Below are positions 36,263-44,396 of a DNA stretch of 64,000 nucleotides, piece after piece. Below the pieces are notes generated by a model. It made no database searches and was not told where the DNA came from. It saw only the letters and a list, made by a program, of their open reading frames with translations. This stretch comes from Pelotalea chapellei (lineage in GTDB: Bacteria; Desulfobacterota; Desulfuromonadia; Geobacterales; Pseudopelobacteraceae): assembly GCF_018531195.1 (NCBI RefSeq), contig NZ_JAHDYS010000006.1:1-64000 (forward strand). Direction: 5' to 3'. Positions within the stretch are counted from its first letter, which is position 1; every line of letters starts with the position of its first letter. Both the position numbers and the translations under genes were made by a program.

Positions 36263-36859
36263 ATGCCAAATGTCGGACAAGAGCTGTTGAATGTTCCCTT
36301 CGCGGAAATGGTGCTCAAACTGGCTTCAGCCATAGCAGAAGGTCAGTACAAGCTGGACATGGTAAGTTGCAAGATCGCCAAGTTCATGGGCGACAAGAAG
36401 ACCGCGCCGATCTATCTTCCAGACCTTACTGATCCTGAGGGGAAAAAGGAAATTGTCACATCCCTGATCGGAGCAGGATTCCAGCCAACCTTCTACCAAT
36501 TCACCGATACGATCATTGAAGTAAAGATGGCTATTTCGATGAACCAGACCACAGAAGCGTCAATCTCTACAGAAACCTCCGCCGGATGGGGACCTTTTTC
36601 AGCCTCGGTCAATGCCTCTTACTCGTCTAAATACTCTTACAGCGTTGAAGGCTCCAGCCTGTTGCGCACAAAGATCACACCGCTGCCGCCGAATCCCTTC
36701 ATGCAGAAAGTTTTGGATATGAAGGCCCAGCAACTTCAGCAGCAGTTTGCACTCGAAATGAAGAAGATGGAGCTGCAGCTTGAAAAAGAACGGAAAGAAA
36801 TTGAAACAAAGATGAAGGAAGAAGAGGGAAAAACTACCCCAACCCCGACACCTCCCTAA
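36263..36859 (+). CDS. Unknown beta-rich protein, first of two tandem paralogues (DUF2589-like layout)
   Basis: The 198-residue protein has an N-terminal helix region ('ELLNVPFAEMVLKLASAIAEGQ', then 'MGDKKTAP'), a strand-rich middle ('IGAGFQPTFYQF', 'IIEVKMAIS', 'YSSKYSYSVEGSSLLRTK') and 'PLPPNPFMQKVLDMKAQ' leading to a charged helix and a Thr/Pro tail. Its layout recalls Pfam DUF2589 proteins, whose function is unknown; this is recollection, not a search result. The protein encoded at 37041 is clearly homologous along the whole length. AAAGGAGG precedes the ATG. No export signal is seen. Confidence 0.75.
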   Translation: MPNVGQELLNVPFAEMVLKLASAIAEGQYKLDMVSCKIAKFMGDKKTAPIYLPDLTDPEGKKEIVTSLIGAGFQPTFYQFTDTIIEVKMAISMNQTTEASISTETSAGWGPFSASVNASYSSKYSYSVEGSSLLRTKITPLPPNPFMQKVLDMKAQQLQQQFALEMKKMELQLEKERKEIETKMKEEEGKTTPTPTPP

Positions 36860-36863
36860 GCAG

Positions 36864-36971
36864 ACTGTTGAGGAAGCCAGATGAAAGGCACACGGAACGG
36901 AGCAGGCGAGACATAAAACCAGTTAGCAAAGCTTGCGAATAGTATGCAACGCTTCAGATGACCTCAACAGT
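36864..36971. repeat. Inverted repeat between the two paralogues
   Basis: ACTGTTGAGG (36864-36873) and CCTCAACAGT (36962-36971) are perfect 10-base inverted copies 88 bases apart, in the gap between the two paralogous genes. The segment between them has no open frame of note. It may be a small mobile-element remnant or a long-range mRNA stem. Confidence 0.5.
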
Positions 36972-37040
36972 AGCTTTTCAACAGCCTGTCAAGCGATAGA
37001 GTGGTATCAGCTTTACTAATAAGCCCAAAAGGAGCCCGCT

Positions 37041-37751
37041 ATGAGCGTAGGACATGATCTACTTGATGTACCTTTCCCGGAGATGGTGTCCCAACTTGGA
37101 ATTGCCATTGCCCGTAGCCAATTCAACCTTGACCTTAACAGCATTGAGATCCTGAAGGTCATGGGAGACAAGAAGGCTGCCCCGGTTTCTATTCCCAACA
37201 TAATCAATCAGACGGGAGCCTTGGCAAAAGATGACGGCACTGCTGGCAGCGAACCTGCAGAAATCGTCACGTCGATGATTGGCGCAGGTTTCCAGCCTAC
37301 CTTCTATCAATTTGCTGAAACAATCATCGAAGTCAAAATGGCAATAAGTGCCAAGTCCGAAAGCAGTTATGAGCGGGAAACGAAGGGTACCCAGACCACT
37401 CAAACCAGTACATCCCGCTGGTGGGGACTTTCCAAGTCCACCACGATCACCACTACTCCTGTTGATGCTCGTTATTCCAGCAAATACAACTATACAGCTG
37501 AAGGGTCAAGCCTGCTGCGCACACGGCTTGTACCGATGCCCCCCAATTCTTTCATGCAAAGAATGCTTGATATGAAGGCCCAATCAATGCAGATGGCCTT
37601 TGAACTGGACATGCGCAAGGCAGAATTGGCAGTTGAAAAAGAACGCATAGCGGTCGCAGCAGCATTGAAAAAAGCTGAAGAAGATGCGGCCAAAACAATT
37701 CCTGTACCCACCCCCACCCCTACTCCTGCAGCTCCTGCTAAACCCAAATAG
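37041..37751 (+). CDS. Unknown beta-rich protein, second tandem paralogue (DUF2589-like layout)
   Basis: The 236-residue protein matches the one at 36263 along its length: 'DLLDVPFPEMVSQLGIAIARSQ', 'MGDKKAAP', 'IGAGFQPTFYQF', 'IIEVKMAIS', 'YSSKYNYTAEGSSLLRT', 'PMPPNSFMQRMLDMKAQ'. It is longer by an insert after 'MGDKKAAP' and a longer Ser/Thr/Trp-containing loop in the middle. It ends in a charged helix and a Pro/Thr-rich tail. The tandem arrangement shows duplication followed by divergence. AAAGGAG precedes the ATG. No signal peptide is seen and function is unknown. Confidence 0.75.
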   Translation: MSVGHDLLDVPFPEMVSQLGIAIARSQFNLDLNSIEILKVMGDKKAAPVSIPNIINQTGALAKDDGTAGSEPAEIVTSMIGAGFQPTFYQFAETIIEVKMAISAKSESSYERETKGTQTTQTSTSRWWGLSKSTTITTTPVDARYSSKYNYTAEGSSLLRTRLVPMPPNSFMQRMLDMKAQSMQMAFELDMRKAELAVEKERIAVAAALKKAEEDAAKTIPVPTPTPTPAAPAKPK

Positions 37752-37760
37752 TCTTCCGAT

Positions 37761-37788
37761 GGGGTCCGGCAGTGTATTGTCGGACTCC
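37761..37788 (+). promoter_or_regulatory. Intercistronic hairpin
   Basis: An 11-bp stem with two G-T pairs (37761-37771 with 37778-37788) and a 6-base loop lies between the second paralogue and the next gene. It has no T-run after it, so it is more likely a processing or stability element than a full terminator. Confidence 0.4.
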
Positions 37789-37802
37789 ATGCAAGGATTC
37801 CC

Positions 37803-38630
37803 ATGGATACACAAAATCCCTCAACTCCTGCATCAGCATTGCCTGAGGAACTTCTGCGTTACTCTTTGTTACTGGATGAAGATGGAGATATGACGCCTGA
37901 TGATGTTCCTTCAGAAGATATCCAGACGGTAAACATATCCGATGATGTCGAAAGTGTTGATGCATTGTCTTTGGAGAGTCAGATCCCTCTCACATATCAC
38001 CAGGTAGTAAAAAGGGAAATTGCTGTTTACCTGCGCGATCGTGCGCATCTGGTGGAACGTCTCTGCGCTCGGAAAAAGAATCTTCGATGTGTCCAACATG
38101 CTCTATGGGATATGAAAACTGTTATGCTGGAAAATAAGGTTCCTATGGCAGTACGGCTGCCGGTAAAGAAACAGAGCATTTATGGCAAGACTACCCCTTT
38201 TCCACAGCAAAGGAATGCTTTAGAACCGGTTCAACCACAAGAAATCAGGCGGCACAACTTGCAACCCAAAAACATGAAAATTAAGCTCCAGCCTTTAGAT
38301 AGCACACACTCTCAGAATGTCCCCCTGACCTCTCCGTCAATATTACAAAAAACACTGAAAAATCATGAAATTCCGCACGATGACCCCTCACACGGTGCAC
38401 CTCCTCCACTCTGGCAACCTCTGAGTATGTCTAAAACTGAAAATACCGGAACTAAGCCTGTTCAGACCAGACAATCTCCAACACTCGTTCAGCACCAGTC
38501 TTTGAATCATCCGCACGGAATGGGTCATCTAAAACTTTTTAGTAAAGAGAATAACTTTTTTAATATGAAAAACAAAAAAGAGAACAACTGCACAATATAT
38601 TACAGTTTGATGGGGATATGGGATGAATGA
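37803..38630 (+). CDS. Hypothetical, largely disordered protein
   Basis: I do not recognise this 275-residue protein. Residues 1-55 are acidic. Residues 60-110 ('LTYHQVVKREIAVYLRDR' and following) look helical and basic, and could be a small folded core. The remaining 160 residues are rich in Pro, Gln, His, Asn and Lys and are likely disordered. AAGGA lies upstream of the ATG. The end overlaps the next gene by 8 bases, which ties it to the cluster. No signal peptide, membrane segment or catalytic motif is visible. Confidence 0.6.
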   Translation: MDTQNPSTPASALPEELLRYSLLLDEDGDMTPDDVPSEDIQTVNISDDVESVDALSLESQIPLTYHQVVKREIAVYLRDRAHLVERLCARKKNLRCVQHALWDMKTVMLENKVPMAVRLPVKKQSIYGKTTPFPQQRNALEPVQPQEIRRHNLQPKNMKIKLQPLDSTHSQNVPLTSPSILQKTLKNHEIPHDDPSHGAPPPLWQPLSMSKTENTGTKPVQTRQSPTLVQHQSLNHPHGMGHLKLFSKENNFFNMKNKKENNCTIYYSLMGIWDE

Positions 38631-39117
38631 TCTTGCTTTCATGGAGATAGCGCATGAAATTAAAGCTCTGCATAACGGTGCTCTAAAATGTATAGCCCGA
38701 AGGAACTTTGCTGAAGCTGAAAAGCTTTACCAGAAGTGTCTGCAGATAACGGTCCTGATTTCCTATCATGAAGGAAGTGCCATCACGTTGTTCAGCATGG
38801 CCAATCTTGCATCTCTGGAAGAGAATTTGATCCTGGCCATCAGAAGAGCGGAAGAGGCCCGGGAATGTTTTTTTAAAGCAGCACTGAGACATGATGAATG
38901 CGAGGCCCTGCTTGGCAGACTCGCAGCAGCAGCTAAAAAGCATGGCGTAGCATTGGAGCGAAGCCATCGGTTTAATGAAGCGATAGATCATTTTAATGCT
39001 GCAATCCCGCATGCAGATGAAACTGGCAGTAGTGCCATGCGTCATGAAGTTGCACTTCTGAGGAGAATACTGGATGAAAGAAACGGAACGGATAGCCGGA
39101 GGGCTTCAGCAGCTTAA
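38623..39117 (+). CDS. TPR-like helical protein
   Basis: The 164-residue protein is all helical, with tetratricopeptide-like pairs: 'ALKCIARRNFAEAEKLYQKCL', 'ITLFSMANLASLEENLILAI' and 'LERSHRFNEAIDHFNAAI'. TPR proteins bind other proteins. It overlaps the previous gene by 8 bases and the next by 44 bases. The next gene encodes a second TPR-like protein, so the pair may have arisen by splitting one longer gene or by duplication. Confidence 0.65.
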   Translation: MNDLAFMEIAHEIKALHNGALKCIARRNFAEAEKLYQKCLQITVLISYHEGSAITLFSMANLASLEENLILAIRRAEEARECFFKAALRHDECEALLGRLAAAAKKHGVALERSHRFNEAIDHFNAAIPHADETGSSAMRHEVALLRRILDERNGTDSRRASAA

Positions 39118-39709
39118 CCATACTGCGGTGCAGGCAGCCGGCTCTGGTGACTACAAGCAAGCCTTGGCGCTCTTCAGGCAGGCTCTGCATTTCGAAGATA
39201 CTCTTGGTTTCAAGACTCATGCTGCAGAAAGCTTGGCGAACATAGCAACAACCTGTCTCTTGTTGAGAGATTACTCGAGTGCCATGGAAGCAGCCGATAC
39301 AGCAGAATGTATGTTCCGGGAACAATGGAGAAATGAGGATCTCCGGACCATTGCTGTACTAAAAGGGACCATAATGCTGCACAGCGGTTGCTATGAAATG
39401 GCGGCCAGGCAGTTTGATGTTTGTCTTAGTCAAGCCAGAACTCCTCAAGAACGTGGTGCCATATACTCCCAGGCAGCACATGCCCTTTGCAACCTGCAAC
39501 AACAGCACCGGGCGCAGGAATATTGGGGGCGGGCAGTGGCTGAATACGAGCGGATAAATGACATACAAGGAACAATTTCCTGCCTGCGTCAGCGGGCGAT
39601 GCTTTTCAAAACGTCAGGCCGTAAGGATCTGGCTGTTAAGGACCTTCAGCGGTGTGCTTTACTTGCCGGTATCCGAAAAGATTCCATGAAGGCTTACGAA
39701 GAACTGTGA
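39074..39709 (+). CDS. TPR-repeat protein
   Basis: The 211-residue protein has about five TPR-like helical pairs ('VQAAGSGDYKQALALFRQAL', 'SLANIATTCLLLRDYSSAM', 'AVLKGTIMLHSGCYEMAARQF'). The ATG at 39074 has GGAG upstream, and its start lies 44 bases inside the previous gene in another frame. No signal peptide is seen. It is the last gene of the cluster; htpG follows with its own promoter. It probably serves as an adaptor for the proteins encoded upstream, by inference from context only. Confidence 0.7.
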   Translation: MKETERIAGGLQQLNHTAVQAAGSGDYKQALALFRQALHFEDTLGFKTHAAESLANIATTCLLLRDYSSAMEAADTAECMFREQWRNEDLRTIAVLKGTIMLHSGCYEMAARQFDVCLSQARTPQERGAIYSQAAHALCNLQQQHRAQEYWGRAVAEYERINDIQGTISCLRQRAMLFKTSGRKDLAVKDLQRCALLAGIRKDSMKAYEEL

Positions 39710-39749
39710 GGTTCCACTTTTAGTAGTCGTTTTTTCTGCATTTCTTCCC

Positions 39750-39778
39750 TTGAAAAATCTCTCCCCCGTCATTATGTT
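39750..39778 (+). promoter_or_regulatory. Predicted promoter of htpG
   Basis: TTGAAA (39750-39755) and TATGTT (39773-39778) are 17 bases apart. The -35 lies in CCCTTGAAA, which also resembles the heat-shock sigma-32 -35 box, but the matching CCCCAT-type -10 is not at the right distance. Confidence 0.42.
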
Positions 39779-39823
39779 GATAGCTCATTAATCTTCCATT
39801 TAGCCAAAGGAGAACCCAGAAGC

Positions 39824-41761
39824 ATGTCCAAGACTACAAGGCAGTTTCAGACCGAAGTACAGCAACTTCTCGACCTCGTCATTCACTCACTTTACTCAAA
39901 TCGCGACATCTTTTTGCGAGAGCTGATTTCAAATGCATCGGATGCCATTGATAAAGTGCGTTTCGAATCACATTCCAATGAATTACTGCTGGAAGGCAAC
40001 AGTGACTGGAAAATTAAAATTATACCGGACAAGACTGCAGGAACTCTGACTATCCGTGACAATGGTATCGGCATGAGCATAGCCGAAGTGGAAGAGAATA
40101 TCGGTACCATTGCTCGTTCTGGTACGAAGGCTTTCATGCAGGCTCTCAAGGATAAGGCATCCACCGATAGCCCGGAACTGATAGGCCAATTCGGAGTCGG
40201 TTTCTATGCATCTTTCATGGTTGCAGACAAGGTCACTCTGGAAACCCGTAAGGCAGGCGAGCCCGCTCATGGCTGCCGCTGGGAATCCATAGGTGACGGT
40301 TCTTATACAATTGAAGAGATTTCAAAAGAAGTTAGAGGTACCGAAATCACTCTGCACCTTAAAGAGGAATTCAAGGAATATCTGGAAGAGTGGAAGATCC
40401 GTTCAATAGTTAAGAAATATTCCGATTACATTCAGTACCCGGTGGTGATGGACATCACTCGTACTGAAACTCCGAAAGGAGTTGACGGCGAGGACATTGA
40501 GGGTGCAGGAACCATCGAGAAAACCGAAGAACAGACCCTGAACTCCATGAAGGCTATTTGGGCACGGCCAAAGAGTGAAGTTACCGAGGAAGAATACCAG
40601 GAATTTTATAAGCATATCTCACATGATTTTGAAAATCCCTTCAGCACTATTCATTTCTCCGCCGAAGGAACTAGTGAATTCAAGGCTTTGCTCTACATCC
40701 CGGCCAAGAAACCATTCGACATGTTCATGTCCGATCGTAAAAAAGGGCTGCAACTGTACGTTAAGCGGGTATTTATAACTGATCATTGCGAGGAGTTGAT
40801 CCCCGACTATCTGCGCTTTGTGAAAGGGGTCGTTGATTCCAGTGATCTTCCGTTGAACGTTTCCCGTGAAATTCTTCAGGAAGATGTACAGATAAAGCGC
40901 ATCCAGAAAGGATTAGTGGGTAAGGTTCTTTCTACACTGACAGATTCCAAGGAAAAGAACTTCGAAGAATATGTCAAGTTCTGGAAAGAATTTGGACCAG
41001 TTCTGAAGGAAGGGCTTCATTTCGATTATGCCAATAAGGAAAAGCTGCAGGACTTGTTGTTGTTTGAAAGCACCTCAACAGAGGCAGGTTCATTCACCAG
41101 CCTTAAAGAATACGTTGAGCGGATGCCTGAGACCCAGCAGGAAATCTTCTATATTACCGGGGATAACCGCGCAGTTCTGGAAACCTCACCTCATCTGGAA
41201 GTCTTCCGTGCCAAAGGGTATGAGGTTCTGTTCCTGACCGATCCGGTTGATGAGTGGGTTGTCCAGTCTCTGCAGGAATACAACGAGAAGAAACTGAAGG
41301 CAGTTGATCGCGGTGATGTTGATCTGGATAGCGAAGAAGAGAAAAAAGAGAAAGAAGCACAGCAGGAAGAAGCTAAAAAAGAATTCAGCGACCTGCTCTC
41401 CTTTGTAAAAAGCCGTCTGGAAAACAGCATCAAGGATGTACGCCTTTCCAAGCGTCTGACTGATAGCGCCTGCTGTCTTGTGGCTGATGAATATGGTATG
41501 AACGCCAATATGGAACGTATCCTTAAGGCAATGAATCAGCCTGTGCCCGATTCAAAACGCGTACTGGAACTGAATCCCGGTCACCCGATCATGAAGGTCA
41601 TGGCCGACCTGTTCAAGGAAAACCAGCAGGACTCCCGCCTTGGTGACTACGCTGAGCTGCTCTACGATCAGGCCCTGCTCACCGAAGGCTCTCCTATCAA
41701 GGATCCCTTGCGCTTCACCAGATTGGTAAGTGAACTTATGGTGCGTGCTGCTGGTAAGTAG
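39824..41761 (+). CDS. htpG: Chaperone protein HtpG (Hsp90 family)
   Basis: The 645-residue ATP-dependent chaperone has the GHKL ATPase domain with '[12 protein letters not shown]', 'DNGIGM' and '[17 protein letters not shown]', a middle domain with '[10 protein letters not shown]' and a C-terminal dimerisation domain. A charged Glu/Lys stretch near residues 500-520 is notable but normal for the family. It acts in the cytoplasm on stress-denatured clients. AAAGGAG lies upstream of the ATG. It is monocistronic with a promoter and a strong terminator. Confidence 0.97.
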   Translation: MSKTTRQFQTEVQQLLDLVIHSLYSNRDIFLRELISNASDAIDKVRFESHSNELLLEGNSDWKIKIIPDKTAGTLTIRDNGIGMSIAEVEENIGTIARSGTKAFMQALKDKASTDSPELIGQFGVGFYASFMVADKVTLETRKAGEPAHGCRWESIGDGSYTIEEISKEVRGTEITLHLKEEFKEYLEEWKIRSIVKKYSDYIQYPVVMDITRTETPKGVDGEDIEGAGTIEKTEEQTLNSMKAIWARPKSEVTEEEYQEFYKHISHDFENPFSTIHFSAEGTSEFKALLYIPAKKPFDMFMSDRKKGLQLYVKRVFITDHCEELIPDYLRFVKGVVDSSDLPLNVSREILQEDVQIKRIQKGLVGKVLSTLTDSKEKNFEEYVKFWKEFGPVLKEGLHFDYANKEKLQDLLLFESTSTEAGSFTSLKEYVERMPETQQEIFYITGDNRAVLETSPHLEVFRAKGYEVLFLTDPVDEWVVQSLQEYNEKKLKAVDRGDVDLDSEEEKKEKEAQQEEAKKEFSDLLSFVKSRLENSIKDVRLSKRLTDSACCLVADEYGMNANMERILKAMNQPVPDSKRVLELNPGHPIMKVMADLFKENQQDSRLGDYAELLYDQALLTEGSPIKDPLRFTRLVSELMVRAAGK

Positions 41762-41780
41762 AACTCGTCATATGAAACTG

Positions 41781-41818
41781 AAAGGCCCGCTGGATATGCA
41801 TCCAGCGGGCCTTTTTTA
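41781..41818 (+). terminator. Strong terminator after htpG
   Basis: A 14-bp perfect stem (41781-41794 with 41801-41814) and a 6-base loop (TATGCA), with a T-run directly after it. It separates htpG from the convergent methyltransferase gene. Confidence 0.95.
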
Positions 41819-41838
41819 TCTGCTGATCGAGGAAGAGG

Positions 41839-42849
41839 TCAGTGCTCTGTAACAAAGCCCATCATGACCCCTGCCCCATTTGGCAACGATAAGGGAAGGC
41901 GCTGTACATCCCTTGCGCCCGCATCAGTCAGCATGCTGTACAGTTCACTTTGGGAATAAGCCTGTCCTCCGCTAGTAAACAACAACATATTGAGTGAGAA
42001 CAAGGCTGGAAACACCGGCCCAGCCTTGGAATCCTCCAGAATAAATTCCTGGATCAGGATAATTCCACCAGGTTCCAGAGCAGCGACCGCTTTTTTAAGG
42101 ATGACAGCACACGCTTCAGGACTTTCCCCATGCAGAACATGAGACAACCATGCAACATCGAAAGTACCTTCAATGCCTTTTGTAATAAAATCACCATCAT
42201 TGAAGATGACTCTGTCTGCCAGGTTAAAGCGCTGGATCGTCTTCTCTGCAAAAGGTCGTGTTGATGGCAAATCATATACAACAGCCGTAAGCTCGGGATT
42301 ATGGAGACAGAATTGAATTGCGTAGGTGCCTGGACCGCCACCCAGGTCAAGCAGACGCTGTCGGCTACTGAGGTCGATTTCAGGAACTATCTTCGGTGCC
42401 AGTTGCATGGCCAGGTTGAACATGCCCATTAAAAAATTTTCCCGTACCTGAGCATCATCTGCATGTACCACACGCTCCTGAATCGCTTTACCGCTTATAA
42501 CAGCCTCATCCAGTCGCGACCAGCCATCCATGAGATGATGGTGATGCATGATTATATGTCCCAGGTATTTTGGTGATGTCCGGCTCAGGAATTCTGCAGC
42601 AAAAAGTGTGGTTGCATATCTTTCTCCATCTTTTTTAAGCAGCCCCATGGCAGCCAGAGCATTAAGCAACATTGCCAGCCCACGCCGGTCGGCGCGAAGC
42701 AGATCGGCAAGTTCTTCTGAATTTGCTGCGCGATCTTGCAGCGGAGTAAAAACATCCAGCTTCACCCCGGCATGCAGTGCGCATGTATTCCAGTACCCGC
42801 CTGAGAGCTGCAATAAATCAGCGGGGGTCCATGCAGCAAGCTGTTCCAT
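41839..42849 (-). CDS. O-methyltransferase family 2 protein (SAM-dependent)
   Basis: The 336-residue enzyme has an N-terminal winged-helix dimerisation domain (about 1-90) and a Rossmann methyltransferase domain with the SAM motif 'LLDLGGGPGTYAI', 'VVYDLPST', 'GDFI' and 'GGIILIQEF'. It resembles plant-type and hydroxyneurosporene/acetylserotonin-type O-methyltransferases, but I cannot name the substrate. The ATG at 42849 is chosen because GGAGG lies 7 bases upstream; an in-frame start 60 bases further up lacks this. It is monocistronic; no biosynthetic partner genes are next to it. Confidence 0.85.
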   Translation of the reverse strand: MEQLAAWTPADLLQLSGGYWNTCALHAGVKLDVFTPLQDRAANSEELADLLRADRRGLAMLLNALAAMGLLKKDGERYATTLFAAEFLSRTSPKYLGHIIMHHHHLMDGWSRLDEAVISGKAIQERVVHADDAQVRENFLMGMFNLAMQLAPKIVPEIDLSSRQRLLDLGGGPGTYAIQFCLHNPELTAVVYDLPSTRPFAEKTIQRFNLADRVIFNDGDFITKGIEGTFDVAWLSHVLHGESPEACAVILKKAVAALEPGGIILIQEFILEDSKAGPVFPALFSLNMLLFTSGGQAYSQSELYSMLTDAGARDVQRLPLSLPNGAGVMMGFVTEH

Positions 42850-43006
42850 ATAATACCTCCATGTAATAAATGACGTATACGAGCTGTGATTGGTTTCAAT
42901 GAGTAGCAACAGATGTAATTTTAATTATTTACTGAAGACCATTCCTGTCAAGGGATGACAAAAATATCAGGAATATGAAAGAGAGTTGGTGTGAACTGCG
43001 GGGAAA

Positions 43007-43684
43007 CTACTTTAGGTCAACTGATGCCATTTTTACTTTCTGCACAATAGCTTCGGTATCGATTACGACTGCTGCCGGTATAAAAGTATCAATTTCATTC
43101 ATGGCCTTTCCGAACAGCAGGCGGGCCATTTCTCTGAAAAGAAGCAACTCCTGAGCAAACAGGGCGTTAAAACTGTGCCGCAGTTCAGGAAGCTGCACTG
43201 GGTCAGCTGTTGTAAAATTAAGGGTGCACCACTCGTCAAAGAGTTCTTCCCCACTCACATCAATGAGTGGAATGCCATTCAATCGGCAGGTCATGGGCCG
43301 GTAGTCGTAGGCAAGGCAGGTACCCTGATCTGAAAGAAGGACACAGGGGGTTTCATCCTCTTCCGGCATCAGGCTGTCCCATTCCTCTTCAGGAAGATCG
43401 TTGAGCAACCAGGGACGGGAAAAAGCAGGCCATGTTTCATGAATAGATTCAAGACGCTCCTTGGCCAGTTGTCTCAACTTGTCCTGGATGTCCGGTGATA
43501 GCTGCTTAACCCCTTGATTTAGATATAGGGCATCAAGCAAGGTTATATCGAATAGCCCCCGGCAACAGGCTGAACAACCTGCACCACAGGAAATCTGCTC
43601 GCCATGGTTCAATAAGCATGCTTTAAACCAGCTATCAACTTCTCGTAAAAGAGTTCCGTAGCGCTCTAACAGATCCAGCATCAT
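43007..43684 (-). CDS. YkgJ-family cysteine-cluster protein
   Basis: The 225-residue protein has the CxxCC-type motif 'CGAGCSACCRGLFDI' near residues 32-46 and a second group 'CLAYDYRPMTCRLNG' with a later Cys, the pattern of the YkgJ/FliB-like putative zinc- or iron-chelating domain. Members bind metal, and some may be Fe-S proteins, but their role is not established. It starts 30 bases after the cheX-like gene on the same strand, so the two may be co-expressed. Confidence 0.8.
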   Translation of the reverse strand: MMLDLLERYGTLLREVDSWFKACLLNHGEQISCGAGCSACCRGLFDITLLDALYLNQGVKQLSPDIQDKLRQLAKERLESIHETWPAFSRPWLLNDLPEEEWDSLMPEEDETPCVLLSDQGTCLAYDYRPMTCRLNGIPLIDVSGEELFDEWCTLNFTTADPVQLPELRHSFNALFAQELLLFREMARLLFGKAMNEIDTFIPAAVVIDTEAIVQKVKMASVDLK

Positions 43685-43714
43685 TTCTCCGATAATCCAA
43701 CACCCTGACAGTGG

Positions 43715-44212
43715 TTACATGTAGACCATGACTTTAATAGATATGTCGCCGGCAGCGGTTTTGAAAGGGATTGTTACACCTTTGCACTGCACATTCATGC
43801 TGGAGTGTTCGTCTGATTCTGCCGGCTCGGCGATTGCCCGCAACTGCCCGGAAATAACCAGTGGCAAGCCCAAGGCGACGCTGCCGTACTGCTCATGGTA
43901 GCGGGTTTTAAATACGCCGGCAATGTTGTTAGTCAGCTCTCCAATCGCATCCCGGATGCATTCATCATCTGCCTCGTCAACCATAAGCAGTTCCCTGGCA
44001 ACATGTTGAGCTGTCGTTTTGTCGGCGGCCACAATGATATACCCGACCCGATCACCGGCTACACCGACAATACCAGTGACATCAGAATCCACCGGATCAA
44101 CACGCTTCTCTACCTTGCCTGCCAGCAGGTCAATATTCATGTAACTTTTGAAGGTATCCTGCGTAGCTGACATGATGGTGAACATGATTTCTTCGAATGA
44201 AATGGTACTCAC
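43715..44212 (-). CDS. CheX-like chemotaxis phosphatase
   Basis: The 165-residue protein fits the CheX family, whose members dephosphorylate CheY-P. The signature helix with 'DAIGELTNNIAG' supplies Glu and Asn in the 'E-xx-N' pattern used by CheC/CheX. The strands after it ('GLPLVISG', 'VTIPFKTAAGDISIKVMVYM') complete the fold. The GTG at 44212 with GAGAGG upstream is the likely start; TTG at 44251 is weaker. It is not in the main chemotaxis operon but could act on its CheY proteins or on others. Confidence 0.8.
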   Translation of the reverse strand: MSTISFEEIMFTIMSATQDTFKSYMNIDLLAGKVEKRVDPVDSDVTGIVGVAGDRVGYIIVAADKTTAQHVARELLMVDEADDECIRDAIGELTNNIAGVFKTRYHEQYGSVALGLPLVISGQLRAIAEPAESDEHSSMNVQCKGVTIPFKTAAGDISIKVMVYM

Positions 44213-44343
44213 GCTGGTTACCTCTCTTTTAGTGATGTGCTTGATAATCAAGACGTTTGATTCTAATTAATGGCGGCACTATATCATAAAAAAAATCTTT
44301 TGCACGTGTGGCATAACACGGTGCAAAAGAATGAAGTGTAATA

Positions 44344-44373
44344 ATAAAAAACCCGCCGTGTTTAACAGCGGGT
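44344..44373 (-). terminator. Terminator after guaA
   Basis: On the minus strand ACCCGC (44373-44368) pairs with GCGGGT (44356-44351), followed by a T-run (44351-44344). It sits 24 bases after the guaA stop. Confidence 0.85.
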
Positions 44374-44396
44374 CATTCAAACCTATTAAAAAAAAG

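Noticed and set aside
39749-39775. Sigma-32 heat-shock promoter of htpG
   Set aside because: CTTGAAA is present but the CCCCAT-type -10 box is too close, so only a sigma-70-like promoter is reported.
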